NCBI GenBank assembly: GCA_021832085.1
Contig: JAKBLM010000019.1
Coordinates: forward strand, 1-64,000
Reading direction: 5' to 3'
Source of the DNA: Acidobacteriota bacterium
GTDB lineage: Bacteria > Acidobacteriota > Terriglobia > Acidiferrales > UBA7541
DNA: 64,000 bases
The notes beneath the pieces are model-generated. The model saw only the letters and a program-made list of their open reading frames with translations, did no database searches and was not told where the DNA came from. Of this stretch, positions 49,343 to 59,151 are shown piece by piece. Made by a program: the position numbers and the translations under genes. The number at the start of each line of letters is the position of its first letter. Within the stretch, counting starts at the first letter, position 1.

Positions 49343-49412
49343 GGGGCTGGCGCCCCATTCCGGCCGTTCCCGGGCTCCGTATCCGAACGATCCCCTCTTC
49401 GGAGCCTGGGAG
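49343..49412 (-). promoter_or_regulatory. Structured leader of the str operon
   Basis: Two stems are clear. A 13-bp stem with two G-T pairs joins 49367-49379 to 49400-49412 across a 20-base loop. A compact stem joins GGGGC (49343-49347) to GCCCC (49352-49356). A weaker TCCCTT/AAGGGA stem lies at 49223-49240. The leader from about 49449 to rpsL is over 300 bases, far longer than needed. Confidence 0.5.
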
Positions 49413-49455
49413 TTCCCTTCCACTGCCGGGACACAACTAGCCCGGCGAAACCAAC

Positions 49456-49484
49456 AGTATATGGAAGCGATTGCACTCTGTCAA
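49456..49484 (-). promoter_or_regulatory. Near-consensus promoter of the str operon
   Basis: Read leftward, TTGACA (49484-49479), 17 bases, TATACT (49461-49456). Transcription should start near 49449. Confidence 0.82.
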
Positions 49485-50024
49485 ACGCCCTATCGCGCTG
49501 GAATTGGCAGGGGACATCGTTACCCCTGGCGCAGCGGCAGTGCTCGGCTCCAAAGCGGCGAGGAGAGCTGGGATGTGTTTGGGCTCTGGGGGCGCCGTCC
49601 GACGGAGGGGGAAGGAGCCGGACGGCGCGTCCCCACGCTGCAGGCAAGGCCGGAGACATGGATCATCTAAAACCCTGAGGCGTCGTTCCCTCCGCCTCTT
49701 GCCAGCACTATCCCCTTTGTATCTCGTCAGTTCAGACCCCCCAAGCAGGTCCAGGTTTCCCGGGCACGCCCCGTCAGGAGCGCTGGACTCGACACGACGC
49801 GAGGAACGGGCTACTGCATGTTTCTCGGTCCTGCACGCGCGGCGGATTTTCCAGTTGTCAGTCTCTTCACTTCCAGATTTTCTTATAGATATTGATTCTC
49901 CGGCCGGGATTCACGCCCTGGCATAGTCAAACCGCATCGCCCCCTGCCGGCCGAGTTGCGAGGCACACCGTTTTTGCCTAGGCTAGGGTGCGCCCGGGAC
50001 GCTGGAAAACCCGCGCACAATCTT
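49485..50024. other. Intergenic stretch before the glycosidase gene
   Basis: About 540 bases between the divergent str promoter and the GH63-like gene. Short open frames on both strands have no ribosome sites. An AT-richer patch at 49861-49900 (TCTTATAGATATTGATT) may hold the rightward promoter, but the hexamers are not well spaced. Confidence 0.4.
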
Positions 50025-52724
50025 ATGGCTACCAAACCCTCGACCTCGCGGCCGGGAGCAACAGCCCCGGCGCCGCTCACCGCTGAGGAACAGCGGCTCG
50101 AAGAAGAACGCCAGCGCCGCGCTTTCTGGAAAGACTGGGGACCTTATCTTGCCGAGCGACAATGGGGCACCGTCCGCGAGGATTACAGCGCCTCGGGTGA
50201 CGCGTGGAACTCCTTCCCCTTCGAACAAGCGCAATCGCGCGCCTACCGCTGGGGCGAGGACGGGCTCGCCGGCATCTGCGACTGGCAACAGATCGTCTGT
50301 TTCGCGCTCGCCCTCTGGAACGGGAAGGACCCGATCCTGAAAGAACGCCTGTTCGGCTTGACGAACGGACAGGGAAATCACGGCGAGGACGTGAAGGAGT
50401 ACTTTTTCTACCTCGACAACACGCCGACCCATTCCTATATGCGGTATCTCTACAAATATCCGCAGCAGGAGTTTCCCTACCGTCAACTGGTCGAGGAAAA
50501 CGCCCGCCGTTCGCGCCAGGAACCCGAATACGAGTTGCTCGATACCGGCATTTTCGACGAAGACCGCTACTTCGACGTCGAAGTCGAATACGCCAAAGCC
50601 GCTGTCGACGACATTCTGATCCGCATCACCGCGACCAATCGCGGTCCCCAGCCAGCCGGCCTGCACCTGCTGCCCACTGTCTGGTTTCGCAACACATGGT
50701 CCTGGTTCCCAAATGCGAGCCGGCCCGTGCTCGCTGCCGAGAGCACCCTAAGCGCATCGGGCGGGCTGATCCGGATCGAAGCGGAATCCTGCCCGCGGCG
50801 CTGGCTTGCCATCGAAGGCCCTTGCGAACTGCTCTTCACCGAGAACGAGACGAATTTTGAACGGCTATGGGGCGTGCCGAACCGCTCTCGGTTTGTCAAG
50901 GACGCCTTCCACGATTTCGTCATCGCGGCCAGGCACGACGCGGTGAACCCGGAGGCTACCGGCACGAAAGCAGCAGCCTATCGTCAGGTGCCGCTCGGGC
51001 CGGGCGCGAGCTTCACTTGGCGGCTGCGTCTCAGTGAGAGCAAACCCGCCAGCGGCGTGGGGGCGGATTTCGACGCCGTCTTCGTGCAACGGCAACGCGA
51101 AGCGGCCGAATTCCTCGCCAAGCGCATACCTCCTAGCTGCGGCCCCGACGGCCGCAACATCCAGCAGCAGGCCTTCGCCAGCCTGCTCTGGTCCAAGCAG
51201 TTTTACTTCTACGATGTTCGCACCTGGCTCGAAGGCGACCCGGCAGGCCCAGCTCCACCGCCGGAGCGTCTCGAAGGGCGCAACCACGACTGGCTGCACC
51301 TTTACAACTCCGACGTGCTCTCGATGCCCGATAAGTGGGAATATCCGTGGTACGCGTCGTGGGACCTCGCCTTTCACACCGTCGCGCTGGCGCTCGTCGA
51401 CCCCGACTTGGCCAAGCAGCAGCTCGTCTTGCTGCTGCGCGAATGGTACTTGCATCCGAACGGGCAACTGCCTGCTTACGAATGGAATTTCGACAACGTC
51501 AATCCGCCGGTCCACGCCTGGGCCGCCTGGCGCGTTTACAAAATCGAGCAGCGTGTTCGCGGCCGCGCCGACCGCGACTTTCTCGAGCGCGTGTTCCACA
51601 AGCTGCTGCTGAATTTCACCTGGTGGGTGAATCGTAAGGACCCGCAAGGGATGAACCTGTTCGAGGGCGGCTTCCTCGGGCTTGACAATATCGGGCTCTT
51701 CGACCGCACGCAGCCGCTGCCGGGCGGTGGCTCGATCGAGCAATCGGACGGTACGAGCTGGATGGCCATGTTCAGCCTGAACATGATGGCCATTGCGATG
51801 GAGCTGGGGCGGCGGAATCCCGTCTACGAGGACGTGGCTAGCAAGTTTTTCGAGCATTTCGTCTGGATCGCAACCGCGATGAACAACATCGGCGGGCAGG
51901 GCCGCGGGCTCTGGGACGACCAGGACGGCTTCTATTACAACGTGCTCTACCTCGCCGACGGCCGACACATCCCGGTCCGCTCGCGCACGATCACCGGCCT
52001 GATTCCGCTGCTCGCGTTGGAAACGATCGAGCCGGAAGACCTGAAACGTTTCCCCAATTTCGCCCGCCGGATGAACTGGTTCCTCGACCATCACCCGGAG
52101 GTTCCCAACCTGGTGACGATGACCCGCCAGACCTCGCGCGGGCCGCGCTACCTCTTCTCCATCGCCAACCGCGAGCGGCTCACCCGCCTGCTCGGCTACA
52201 TGCTCGACAGCGAGGAATTCCTTTCCCCTTACGGCATTCGCTCGCTCTCACGCTTTCACCGCGACCACCCCTGCCGCCTGCAGCTCGACGGCCACGAATA
52301 TTCGATCGACTACGAGCCGGGCGAATCGACCACGAACCTGTTCGGCGGCAACTCGAACTGGCGTGGTCCGGTCTGGTTTCCGCTGAATTTCCTGCTGATC
52401 GAGGCGCTACAGAAGTTTCATTTCTATTACGGCGACGATCTGCGGGTGGAATGTCCGACCGGCTCGGGCCAGCAGCAGAATTTGTGGCAGGTTTCCCAAT
52501 TCCTCGCCCGCAGCCTGATCCGCATCTTCCTCCGGACGCCGCAGGGGCGGCCGCTCTATGGCTCGCGCCGTAAATTCCAGGAAGATCCCTACTGGCGCAA
52601 CCTGATCGAATTCCACGAATACTTCCACGCCGATACCGGCGAGGGGCTCGGCGCCAGCCACCAGACCGGCTGGACAGCCCTGGTCGCCAAGCTGATCGAA
52701 CAGAGCGGCGGCGGCTTCTGCTAG
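50025..52724 (+). CDS. GH63/MGH-type glycosidase
   Basis: 899 residues from ATG 50025; an in-frame ATG 69 bases earlier is possible and neither has a strong ribosome site. The sequence fits the bacterial glucosidase branch of the GH63 and mannosylglycerate-hydrolase-like clan. An N-terminal beta domain (about 1-330) has [13 protein letters not shown] and [18 protein letters not shown]. An (alpha/alpha)6 barrel has [34 protein letters not shown] and, near residue 780, [15 protein letters not shown]. No signal peptide, so it probably acts on intracellular glucosides. It ends inside its own terminator. Confidence 0.88.
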   Translation: MATKPSTSRPGATAPAPLTAEEQRLEEERQRRAFWKDWGPYLAERQWGTVREDYSASGDAWNSFPFEQAQSRAYRWGEDGLAGICDWQQIVCFALALWNGKDPILKERLFGLTNGQGNHGEDVKEYFFYLDNTPTHSYMRYLYKYPQQEFPYRQLVEENARRSRQEPEYELLDTGIFDEDRYFDVEVEYAKAAVDDILIRITATNRGPQPAGLHLLPTVWFRNTWSWFPNASRPVLAAESTLSASGGLIRIEAESCPRRWLAIEGPCELLFTENETNFERLWGVPNRSRFVKDAFHDFVIAARHDAVNPEATGTKAAAYRQVPLGPGASFTWRLRLSESKPASGVGADFDAVFVQRQREAAEFLAKRIPPSCGPDGRNIQQQAFASLLWSKQFYFYDVRTWLEGDPAGPAPPPERLEGRNHDWLHLYNSDVLSMPDKWEYPWYASWDLAFHTVALALVDPDLAKQQLVLLLREWYLHPNGQLPAYEWNFDNVNPPVHAWAAWRVYKIEQRVRGRADRDFLERVFHKLLLNFTWWVNRKDPQGMNLFEGGFLGLDNIGLFDRTQPLPGGGSIEQSDGTSWMAMFSLNMMAIAMELGRRNPVYEDVASKFFEHFVWIATAMNNIGGQGRGLWDDQDGFYYNVLYLADGRHIPVRSRTITGLIPLLALETIEPEDLKRFPNFARRMNWFLDHHPEVPNLVTMTRQTSRGPRYLFSIANRERLTRLLGYMLDSEEFLSPYGIRSLSRFHRDHPCRLQLDGHEYSIDYEPGESTTNLFGGNSNWRGPVWFPLNFLLIEALQKFHFYYGDDLRVECPTGSGQQQNLWQVSQFLARSLIRIFLRTPQGRPLYGSRRKFQEDPYWRNLIEFHEYFHADTGEGLGASHQTGWTALVAKLIEQSGGGFC

Positions 52725-52741
52725 GCCGCTGCTTTCTTTTT
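52708..52741 (+). terminator. Intrinsic terminator after the glycosidase gene
   Basis: An eight-pair stem (52708-52715 with 52725-52732, one G-T pair) encloses a nine-base loop containing the TAG stop, and TTTCTTTTT follows immediately. Confidence 0.75.
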
Positions 52742-52760
52742 CCAATTGGACGACGACAAT

Positions 52761-53330
52761 TTACTGGCTGGAGGTTTCGACCAGCTCGATCAACACCTTT
52801 GAGCCGCCGGGCGCCGGGACCAGGAAGAAATTCACGCGCGTGGCGTCGGCGCCCGGCCGTGTATGCGGATAGACCGGCTGGAGGGCGAAACGCTCGCGAA
52901 TGAGCGCGGTGGCGCGATCGACGTCGGTAACCGGAAGCTCGATCTGCTGAATTCCCTCCCCTCGGCGATCGAGAAAATGGGCGATGGCGCCCGTGCCATG
53001 CGGCTCGCGCGTGGTCAGGATGTCGAGCGCGGTCGCCGGCGGGAATTCCAACTCGAATTCCTGTGCGTCCTGCTCGGGCGGGACGTCGGCAAGCCGAGGC
53101 GAACCCGCTGCGGCGCGAATCCTCGCAAAAGTTTCCGGCTGCACAGCCACGCCGACAGTCGGGCGACCGGTGAAGAGCGATGCCAGCTCGGCATCGGCGC
53201 GCCAAGCCGCTGTGGCTGCAAGCGCCACGCCACAGCCGGCATCGTAGAGAACGCTGGCAGCATGGGCTCGCCCTGATGCTTCGGCACCGGCAAGCGCGGC
53301 AATCGAGGCGGCAATGTCCGGTTCAGCCAT
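52761..53330 (-). CDS. VOC-fold protein
   Basis: 189 residues. The C-terminal 75 residues look like a glyoxalase/VOC module: GIQQIELPVTDVDRATALIR, then TRVNFFLVPAP and KVLIELVE. That arrangement is close to methylmalonyl-CoA epimerase and 4-hydroxyphenylpyruvate dioxygenase halves. The N-terminal half is weaker and could be a degenerate second module (GVAVQPETFARIRAA). Metal ligands are incomplete, so enzymatic activity is unsure. Convergent with the glycosidase gene. Confidence 0.7.
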   Translation of the reverse strand: MAEPDIAASIAALAGAEASGRAHAASVLYDAGCGVALAATAAWRADAELASLFTGRPTVGVAVQPETFARIRAAAGSPRLADVPPEQDAQEFELEFPPATALDILTTREPHGTGAIAHFLDRRGEGIQQIELPVTDVDRATALIRERFALQPVYPHTRPGADATRVNFFLVPAPGGSKVLIELVETSSQ

Positions 53331-53522
53331 TCACTGCCTAGAGCTTATGCGCGACTGGGCGAGCAGGCAAGCGTGGCCGTCAGTGATCGGGGCCTGGTTG
53401 GTCCCCAAGAGGGGCTGCAACCATGCCCTTCATCCATCTGCGCCACTCGCTGGGCGAAAATTGCTGTGAAATAAGCCTTACGGCAACGCGCGCGGGCACA
53501 CATGTACCGCCGGGGAAAGGCG

Positions 53523-54728
53523 TCAGAGTAATCGGAAGCTGATTTCCACAACGAGGATGACGGAAGCCGGCTTGCCGTTGGGGCCAATCGCCGGCTTGAA
53601 ACGCCATGAGCGCAGGGCCTGGATCGCCTTCTGGTCCAGACCAAGTCCCAGGCCGCGAATCACCTGGATGTCTTTTGTCGTGCCCGCGGCAGTGACCACG
53701 CAGCGCAGCAACACTGTGCCCTGGTATTTCAGTTTGACGGCTTCGTCGGAAAACTGGGGATTCGGGCAGAAGAGACATGACGGCCTGCCGTAGCCGCCCT
53801 CGCCCGCTTGCGGATAACCGCCGCCGGTGCCGTACTGATAGCCCGGGCCGACGCCGCCACCCGATCCGCTGCCCACACCGCCGGAACTCCCGGTGCCAAT
53901 GCCGCCGCCAGAGCCCGGCCCATTCGATGCGGTGAGCAGCTTCTGAAGTGGGTCGCCATAGTTGGGCAGGGGCGGATTGGGCATCCTCACGTTCGGCGGG
54001 CCGAGCACGGTCGCCTGCATCTGGATTCGCGGGTGCTTCATGACCTTCGCCATGGGCGGCGCAAACTGCGTCATCGAGAATTTTGGCAGCCGTCCGCGCG
54101 TGGCCGGCACTCGGCTGCGCGTGCCGCCTCCACCACCGCCGCTCAGCTTTTTGCCGGGCTTGGCATGGAAAATTGGCTGATAAGGAGAGTAGTCGATCGG
54201 CACAAAATTCGTCGTCTGCTTAACGGCGGGCTGGCGCAGGCTCGGAAAGAGCGGCACCAGGATCAGCAGCGCTGCGATCACGTGAGCGAGGAAAACCAGC
54301 AACTGCGTCCGGCGATACTTGCGCGGTGGGTTCCAGAGTTCGCCAACCTCGACCGGATGGTCCGGCTTCACCGGCCGCATCCTCGCCAGGCGGTAGGCCG
54401 CGCGCACGTTGTCGGCAAATTCGCGATACCACGGTGTGCCCTCGGCGAGCATCGCCGAATCCTCGATCCGGCGCACCCCGGGCCGCAACAACTCTTTCAG
54501 GTTCTCGAGGAAACTGGAATGGAATTCGACCGGATGGAGATAAGTTCCCTTCGGGGTACCCTTGACCGGCCGCTCGTAAAGAAAATCGTGCAGATTGGAC
54601 CAGAAGAGCCGGGCGGGCTTTGGAGATTCAGCTTCCAGGCGCGGAAAGGCCGCCGGAGACTCCGGAGACCCGGAGACTTCGGGCTTATGGAAAACTTCTC
54701 CCAAAGTGTTCGACTGCTTCTCTCCCAA
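53523..54728 (-). CDS. TonB-family protein with long cytosolic N-terminus
   Basis: 401 residues from TTG 54728 (GGAG seven bases upstream). The N-terminal 140 residues lack a signal and are probably cytosolic. One transmembrane segment follows (about 141-160). A periplasmic Gly-rich linker (GSGGGIGTGSSGGVGSGSGG and neighbours) leads to a C-terminal TonB domain with KYQGTVLLRCVVTAAG and LRSWRFKPA. A CLFC pair precedes the TonB domain. TonB domains couple ExbB/ExbD energy to outer-membrane receptors; neither partner is in the window. Confidence 0.86.
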   Translation of the reverse strand: MGEKQSNTLGEVFHKPEVSGSPESPAAFPRLEAESPKPARLFWSNLHDFLYERPVKGTPKGTYLHPVEFHSSFLENLKELLRPGVRRIEDSAMLAEGTPWYREFADNVRAAYRLARMRPVKPDHPVEVGELWNPPRKYRRTQLLVFLAHVIAALLILVPLFPSLRQPAVKQTTNFVPIDYSPYQPIFHAKPGKKLSGGGGGGTRSRVPATRGRLPKFSMTQFAPPMAKVMKHPRIQMQATVLGPPNVRMPNPPLPNYGDPLQKLLTASNGPGSGGGIGTGSSGGVGSGSGGGVGPGYQYGTGGGYPQAGEGGYGRPSCLFCPNPQFSDEAVKLKYQGTVLLRCVVTAAGTTKDIQVIRGLGLGLDQKAIQALRSWRFKPAIGPNGKPASVILVVEISFRLL

Positions 54729-54864
54729 GGTCTAACTCCAAGCCCACGTTTCCATGTATTTTAATACGATGCACGAAACCCGGCGATGGTTATACCCCGG
54801 CGCGTGGGAGAGCGAAGGAATGAGCAACCCCGTCTTTCGAATTCGCCGGCATCCGCCCGGCCGG

Positions 54865-54894
54865 CTGACATGATCCTCGCGAACATTGTAACAT
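54865..54894 (+). promoter_or_regulatory. Candidate ileS promoter
   Basis: CTGACA (54865-54870), 18 bases, TAACAT (54889-54894). Transcription near 54901 would leave about 55 bases before ileS. No T-box leader elements are seen. Confidence 0.5.
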
Positions 54895-54956
54895 AGGCGA
54901 TGGGCGCGACCGCAGGACTCCACCACGTGCGGGAGCCAGCCAACAACCAATTGCCA

Positions 54957-57791
54957 ATGAGCAAGATTCCCGACCTCAAAACCACCGTCAATCTGCCGAA
55001 GACCGCCTTCCCGATGCGGGCAAAACTTCCCGAAGCTGAGCCGCGCCAACTGGCCCAGTGGGACGCCGAGCGGCTCTACGAACGCATTCTCGAAGCGCGC
55101 TCCGGGGCGCCGCGCTTCATTCTCCACGATGGGCCGCCGTATCCGACCGGGGAAATTCACCTCGGCACTGCCCTCAACAAGATCCTGAAAGACATGGTGG
55201 TCCGATCGAAGTCGATGGCGGGCTTTCGCGCGCCCTACATCCCCGGCTGGGACTGCCACGGCCTGCCGATCGAAACCCAGGTGGAAAAGGAGTTGGGGCG
55301 CAAGGGCGCGGTGGCGCCGGCCGAATTCCGCCGATTGTGCCGGCAGTTCGCCGGCCGCTACGTCGAGGCGCACATCCGTGATTTCAAGCGCCTGGGCGTC
55401 TTCGGCCAGTGGGATGCTCCCTACCTGACGATGGATTTCGCGTTCGAGGCGCGGATCGCTGAGGCGTTTCTGGAATTCCAGCGGCAGGGCTACATCTATC
55501 GGGGGAAAAAGCCGGTTTACTGGTGCCTGCGCGACCGCACCGCGCTGGCCGAGGCCGAGGTGGAATACGCCGATCACACGAGCCCGTCGATCTGGGTGCG
55601 CTACGAAGTGGTGCAGGCGCCAATTGATCCTGCGCGGCGCGGGCGCTTCTACGCGCTGATGTGGACGACCACTCCATGGACGCTGCCGGCCAGTCTGGCG
55701 CTCGCCTTCCATCCCGATCTCAAGTATGTCATCGCCGAAGACGCCGAGGGCAACCTGTATCTGCTGGCCAGGGATCGGCTCGAACCGTTTCGGACGGAGA
55801 CCGGCGTCCAGCTGACGCCCCGCGATGAAGAGGTCGAGGGCCGCGCCTTCGAGGGCGCCCGCTTTCGCCACCCGTTTCTCGACCGCGAAATTGTCGGTGT
55901 GCTGGCCGATTATGTGACGCTCGATCAGGGCACCGGCATCGTTCACACCGCCCCGGGCCACGGCGCCGAAGACTTCTACACCGGCCAGAAATACGGGCTC
56001 GAACCCTACGCGCCGATCGACGATGATGGCCGCTTCGTCGAGGGGCTCGAAGACTATCGCGGCAAGACCGTCTTCGAAGCAAACCAGCCGATCATCGAAC
56101 TGTTGAAGCGGCGCGGGGCGCTGGTGGCGGAGGCAAAACTCTCGCACAGTTACCCGCACTGCTGGCGCTGCCACAATCCGGTGATCTTTCGCGCTACCGA
56201 GCAGTGGTTCCTCAACCTGGAGCACCGCGATCTGCGCCGCCGGACGATCGAGGCCGCCGATAAGGTGCGCTGGACCCCGGACTGGGGCCGGGACCGGATC
56301 GAGTCGATGGTCGAGACGCGGCCAGACTGGTGCCTTTCCCGGCAGCGGATCTGGGGCGTGCCGATTATCGCGTTCTACTGCGACGCTTGCGGCAAGAGGT
56401 TGGAGGATTTCGGCGCGTTCGAAAAGGTGCTCGACTGGTTCCGGCGCGAAGGGGCCGACGCGTGGTTTGCGCGCTCGGCCGCGGAGCTCTTGCCGCCGGG
56501 AACGGCCTGCTCGTGCGACGCAACGCGCTGGCGCAAGGAAACGGACATCCTCGACGTCTGGTTCGATTCCGGCTCGACACATTTGGCGGTGCTTGATGGC
56601 CGCGACGCCGACCGCCGCTGGCCCGCCGACCTGTACCTGGAGGGCCCCGATCAATTTCGCGGCTGGTTCCAGAGTTCGCTGCTGGTTGGCGTGGGTATCA
56701 AGCAAGCAGCCCCCTACCACGCCGTGCTGACGCACGGCTGGACGCTCGACGCCGAAGGGCGCCCGATGTCGAAATCGCTCGGTAACGTGGTGCTGCCGGC
56801 GGAAGTGTGCCAGAAATGGGGCGCCGACCTGCTGCGGCTCTGGGTCGCTTCGCAAGATTACCAGAGCGATCTGCGCATGTCTGACCGGATGATGGAACAG
56901 CTGGCCGAGGCGTACCGGAAATTGCGGAACACGTTCCGCTGGGCGCTCGGGAACCTGGGCGATTTCGATCCGGTGCGCGACGCGGTGGCCGATGAGCAGC
57001 TGTGGGAGCTGGACCGCTGGATGCTCGGACAAACAGCCAGGCTGGTGGAGCAGGCCCGCGGCTGGTACGAGAATTTTGAATTTCCGCGAGTTTTTCACGC
57101 GGTGCAGGATTTCACCGTCGTCGACCTGAGCGCGTTCTATTTCGACGTTCTCAAGGACCGCCTGTACACCTTTGCGCCAGCGAGTCCCGGGCGCCGCTCG
57201 GCACAGACGGCCGTCTGGCGGATCGCGCATGCGCTTGTGCGCCTGGTGGCTCCGCTGCTGGTCTTCACGGCCGAAGAGGTGTGGAAATATCTGCCACGCC
57301 GGCCCGGCGACCCGGAAAGCGTCCACATCGCCCTGCTGCCACACGCTGAGGAGTTGGGCAAGCCGCTCGATTCCCGCCGCGGAGACGACTGGGAACGGTT
57401 AGTCGCGGTCCGAAACGAGGTCTTGCGCGCCCTCGAACTGGCGCGCGGTGAAAAGCGCATCGCCGGCTCGCTGGAAGCCAAGGTGCTCCTGTCCGCATCT
57501 GATGGATTACGGGGCCTGCTCGAAAATTACCGGAAGTGGCTCCCGGCGGTGTTCTTGGTTTCGCAGGTGGAATTGGCAGAGGCCCCGCTCGACGGCGGCT
57601 ACAAGTCGGGCGCGTTGGACGGTCTGGAAATTCAGGTGCAACACGCCGAAGGCGCCAAGTGCGAGCGGTGCTGGAACTTTTCCGGCGCCGTCGGCAGCTT
57701 TTCCGACTACCCCACCGTGTGCGAGCGATGCCATGCGGCACTCGAGGAGATCGAGCGGACCGCGGGACGGGACGGTAGCTCCGGGAAATGA
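54957..57791 (+). CDS. ileS: Isoleucyl-tRNA synthetase
   Basis: 944 residues from ATG 54957, chosen because the product then starts like other IleS (LKTTVNLPKTAFPM). The class I HIGH signature reads HLGT at residues 68-71, so its second histidine is Thr. The second signature is PMSKSLGN. The editing domain (about 190-390) is present. A C-terminal zinc pair CERCWN and CERCHAAL closes the protein. Its stop overlaps lspA by four bases, so tRNA charging and signal peptidase are translationally coupled. Confidence 0.96.
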   Translation: MSKIPDLKTTVNLPKTAFPMRAKLPEAEPRQLAQWDAERLYERILEARSGAPRFILHDGPPYPTGEIHLGTALNKILKDMVVRSKSMAGFRAPYIPGWDCHGLPIETQVEKELGRKGAVAPAEFRRLCRQFAGRYVEAHIRDFKRLGVFGQWDAPYLTMDFAFEARIAEAFLEFQRQGYIYRGKKPVYWCLRDRTALAEAEVEYADHTSPSIWVRYEVVQAPIDPARRGRFYALMWTTTPWTLPASLALAFHPDLKYVIAEDAEGNLYLLARDRLEPFRTETGVQLTPRDEEVEGRAFEGARFRHPFLDREIVGVLADYVTLDQGTGIVHTAPGHGAEDFYTGQKYGLEPYAPIDDDGRFVEGLEDYRGKTVFEANQPIIELLKRRGALVAEAKLSHSYPHCWRCHNPVIFRATEQWFLNLEHRDLRRRTIEAADKVRWTPDWGRDRIESMVETRPDWCLSRQRIWGVPIIAFYCDACGKRLEDFGAFEKVLDWFRREGADAWFARSAAELLPPGTACSCDATRWRKETDILDVWFDSGSTHLAVLDGRDADRRWPADLYLEGPDQFRGWFQSSLLVGVGIKQAAPYHAVLTHGWTLDAEGRPMSKSLGNVVLPAEVCQKWGADLLRLWVASQDYQSDLRMSDRMMEQLAEAYRKLRNTFRWALGNLGDFDPVRDAVADEQLWELDRWMLGQTARLVEQARGWYENFEFPRVFHAVQDFTVVDLSAFYFDVLKDRLYTFAPASPGRRSAQTAVWRIAHALVRLVAPLLVFTAEEVWKYLPRRPGDPESVHIALLPHAEELGKPLDSRRGDDWERLVAVRNEVLRALELARGEKRIAGSLEAKVLLSASDGLRGLLENYRKWLPAVFLVSQVELAEAPLDGGYKSGALDGLEIQVQHAEGAKCERCWNFSGAVGSFSDYPTVCERCHAALEEIERTAGRDGSSGK

Positions 57792-58279
57792 AACGATTCC
57801 GCAACGGTCGCTGGCTCTGGCTGGCGTTGGCCGTGCTTGTCGCCGACCAGATCACCAAGCGCGCGGTGGCACGGGCGATCCCCTCGGGTGGCCAGATCAC
57901 GATCATCCCCGGTTTCTTCAATCTGGTGCACACGAACAACCGGGGCGTGGCTTTCGGAATCCTGGCCGATGCCCATTCGGCCTGGGTGGTTTGGCTGCTG
58001 ATCGCTTTTTCGCTCGGGGTGATGGGCCTGGTGGCTTGGCTGCTGACGAGCGACCGGATCCCCGGGCTTTCCGGGCAGGTGGGCGCAGCGCTGATCCTGG
58101 GGGGCGCCGCGGGCAACGTACTCGATCGCTTAATGCGTCATAGTGTGGTGGATTTTCTGGATTTCTACGTCTACACCTATCACTGGCCCGCATTCAATCT
58201 GGCGGACTCGGCCATCGTGATCGGCGGCGGACTAATCGTCTTCTCGCTGCTCATCGAGCATCGGGAAACCGCCTCCTAA
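57788..58279 (+). CDS. lspA: Lipoprotein signal peptidase (SPase II)
   Basis: 163 residues, four membrane helices. Conserved motifs: NNRGVAFGIL, GGAAGNVLDRL, and the catalytic aspartates Asp122 (SVVDFLDFY) and Asp140 (FNLADSAI). It cleaves prolipoprotein signal peptides after lipidation. Overlaps ileS by four bases. Together with lgt it would process lipoproteins such as the one at 26728-28173. Confidence 0.97.
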   Translation: MKRFRNGRWLWLALAVLVADQITKRAVARAIPSGGQITIIPGFFNLVHTNNRGVAFGILADAHSAWVVWLLIAFSLGVMGLVAWLLTSDRIPGLSGQVGAALILGGAAGNVLDRLMRHSVVDFLDFYVYTYHWPAFNLADSAIVIGGGLIVFSLLIEHRETAS

Positions 58280-58294
58280 GGAAGGGTTACGTCT

Positions 58295-59137
58295 ATGCAT
58301 CCGGTTTTATTTCGCATTGGTTCCTTCACGATCTTCGGCTATCACCTCGGTCCCATCACGGTCTACACCTACGGGGTGCTGGTAGCAACCGGCGTGATCG
58401 TGGGTCTGATTTTGGCGCGGTGGCAGGCGCGCAAGTTTGGGCTCGATCCCGACCGCATCTGGAATGTCGGCATTTATATGGTTCTGATTGCACTGCTTGG
58501 CTCGAAGCTTTGGTTGGTGCTCGGTGACCTGCCCTATTACCTGCACAATCCGCGCGAGATTCTCTCCTTTTCCACCTTGCAATCGGGCGGGGACATTTAC
58601 GGCGGCGTGATGTTCGGCCTGGCGTTTCTCTTGTGGTACGTGTATAGGGAGAAGTTGGGCTATTGGGCCGTGGCCGACATTTTTGCAGCTCCGCTGGCGC
58701 TTGGCCACTCGATCGGGCGCCTGGGCTGCTTCAGCGCCGGCTGCTGCTGGGGCAAGCCGACAACCATGCCCTGGGGCATCACGTTCACCAATCCGTTGGC
58801 AGCCCAGTTGGTCGGCACCCCGCTCAACGTGAAGCTGCAACCCACGGAACTCTTCGAGGCGGGCGCCGAGTTCATCAATTTCCTGCTCCTCATCTGGCTG
58901 GGCCGGCGACGGAATTTCACCGGCGAACTCGCGGCCGCCTGGATGGTCCTCTACGGCACCGAGCGCTTCATCATCGAGTTTTACCGGAACGATCCGGGCC
59001 GGGGCATGATGTTCCACAACTCCTTCTCGTTCATGCAGGTCGTGAGCCTGATCCTGATCTTCATCGGTGGCTGGATGTTCCTGAAGCATCGAATCCGGCG
59101 CGTGTCCACGGTCGCGACCGAGACGGCTCAAAACTGA
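58295..59137 (+). CDS. lgt: Prolipoprotein diacylglyceryl transferase
   Basis: 280 residues, seven hydrophobic segments. The signature LGHSIGRLGCFSAGCCWGKPT carries the conserved Arg and His; the preceding SGGDIYGGVMFG is the substrate-side loop. It transfers diacylglycerol to the lipobox cysteine, the step just before LspA acts. It begins 15 bases after lspA. Confidence 0.96.
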   Translation: MHPVLFRIGSFTIFGYHLGPITVYTYGVLVATGVIVGLILARWQARKFGLDPDRIWNVGIYMVLIALLGSKLWLVLGDLPYYLHNPREILSFSTLQSGGDIYGGVMFGLAFLLWYVYREKLGYWAVADIFAAPLALGHSIGRLGCFSAGCCWGKPTTMPWGITFTNPLAAQLVGTPLNVKLQPTELFEAGAEFINFLLLIWLGRRRNFTGELAAAWMVLYGTERFIIEFYRNDPGRGMMFHNSFSFMQVVSLILIFIGGWMFLKHRIRRVSTVATETAQN

Positions 59138-59151
59138 ACGAAAGCGGCAGC

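Noticed and set aside
54732..57344. 870-codon open frame on the strand opposite to ileS
   Set aside because: It is the complement of a high-GC coding gene with strong family signatures; no ribosome site and a composition rich in Arg, His and Ala typical of antisense frames.
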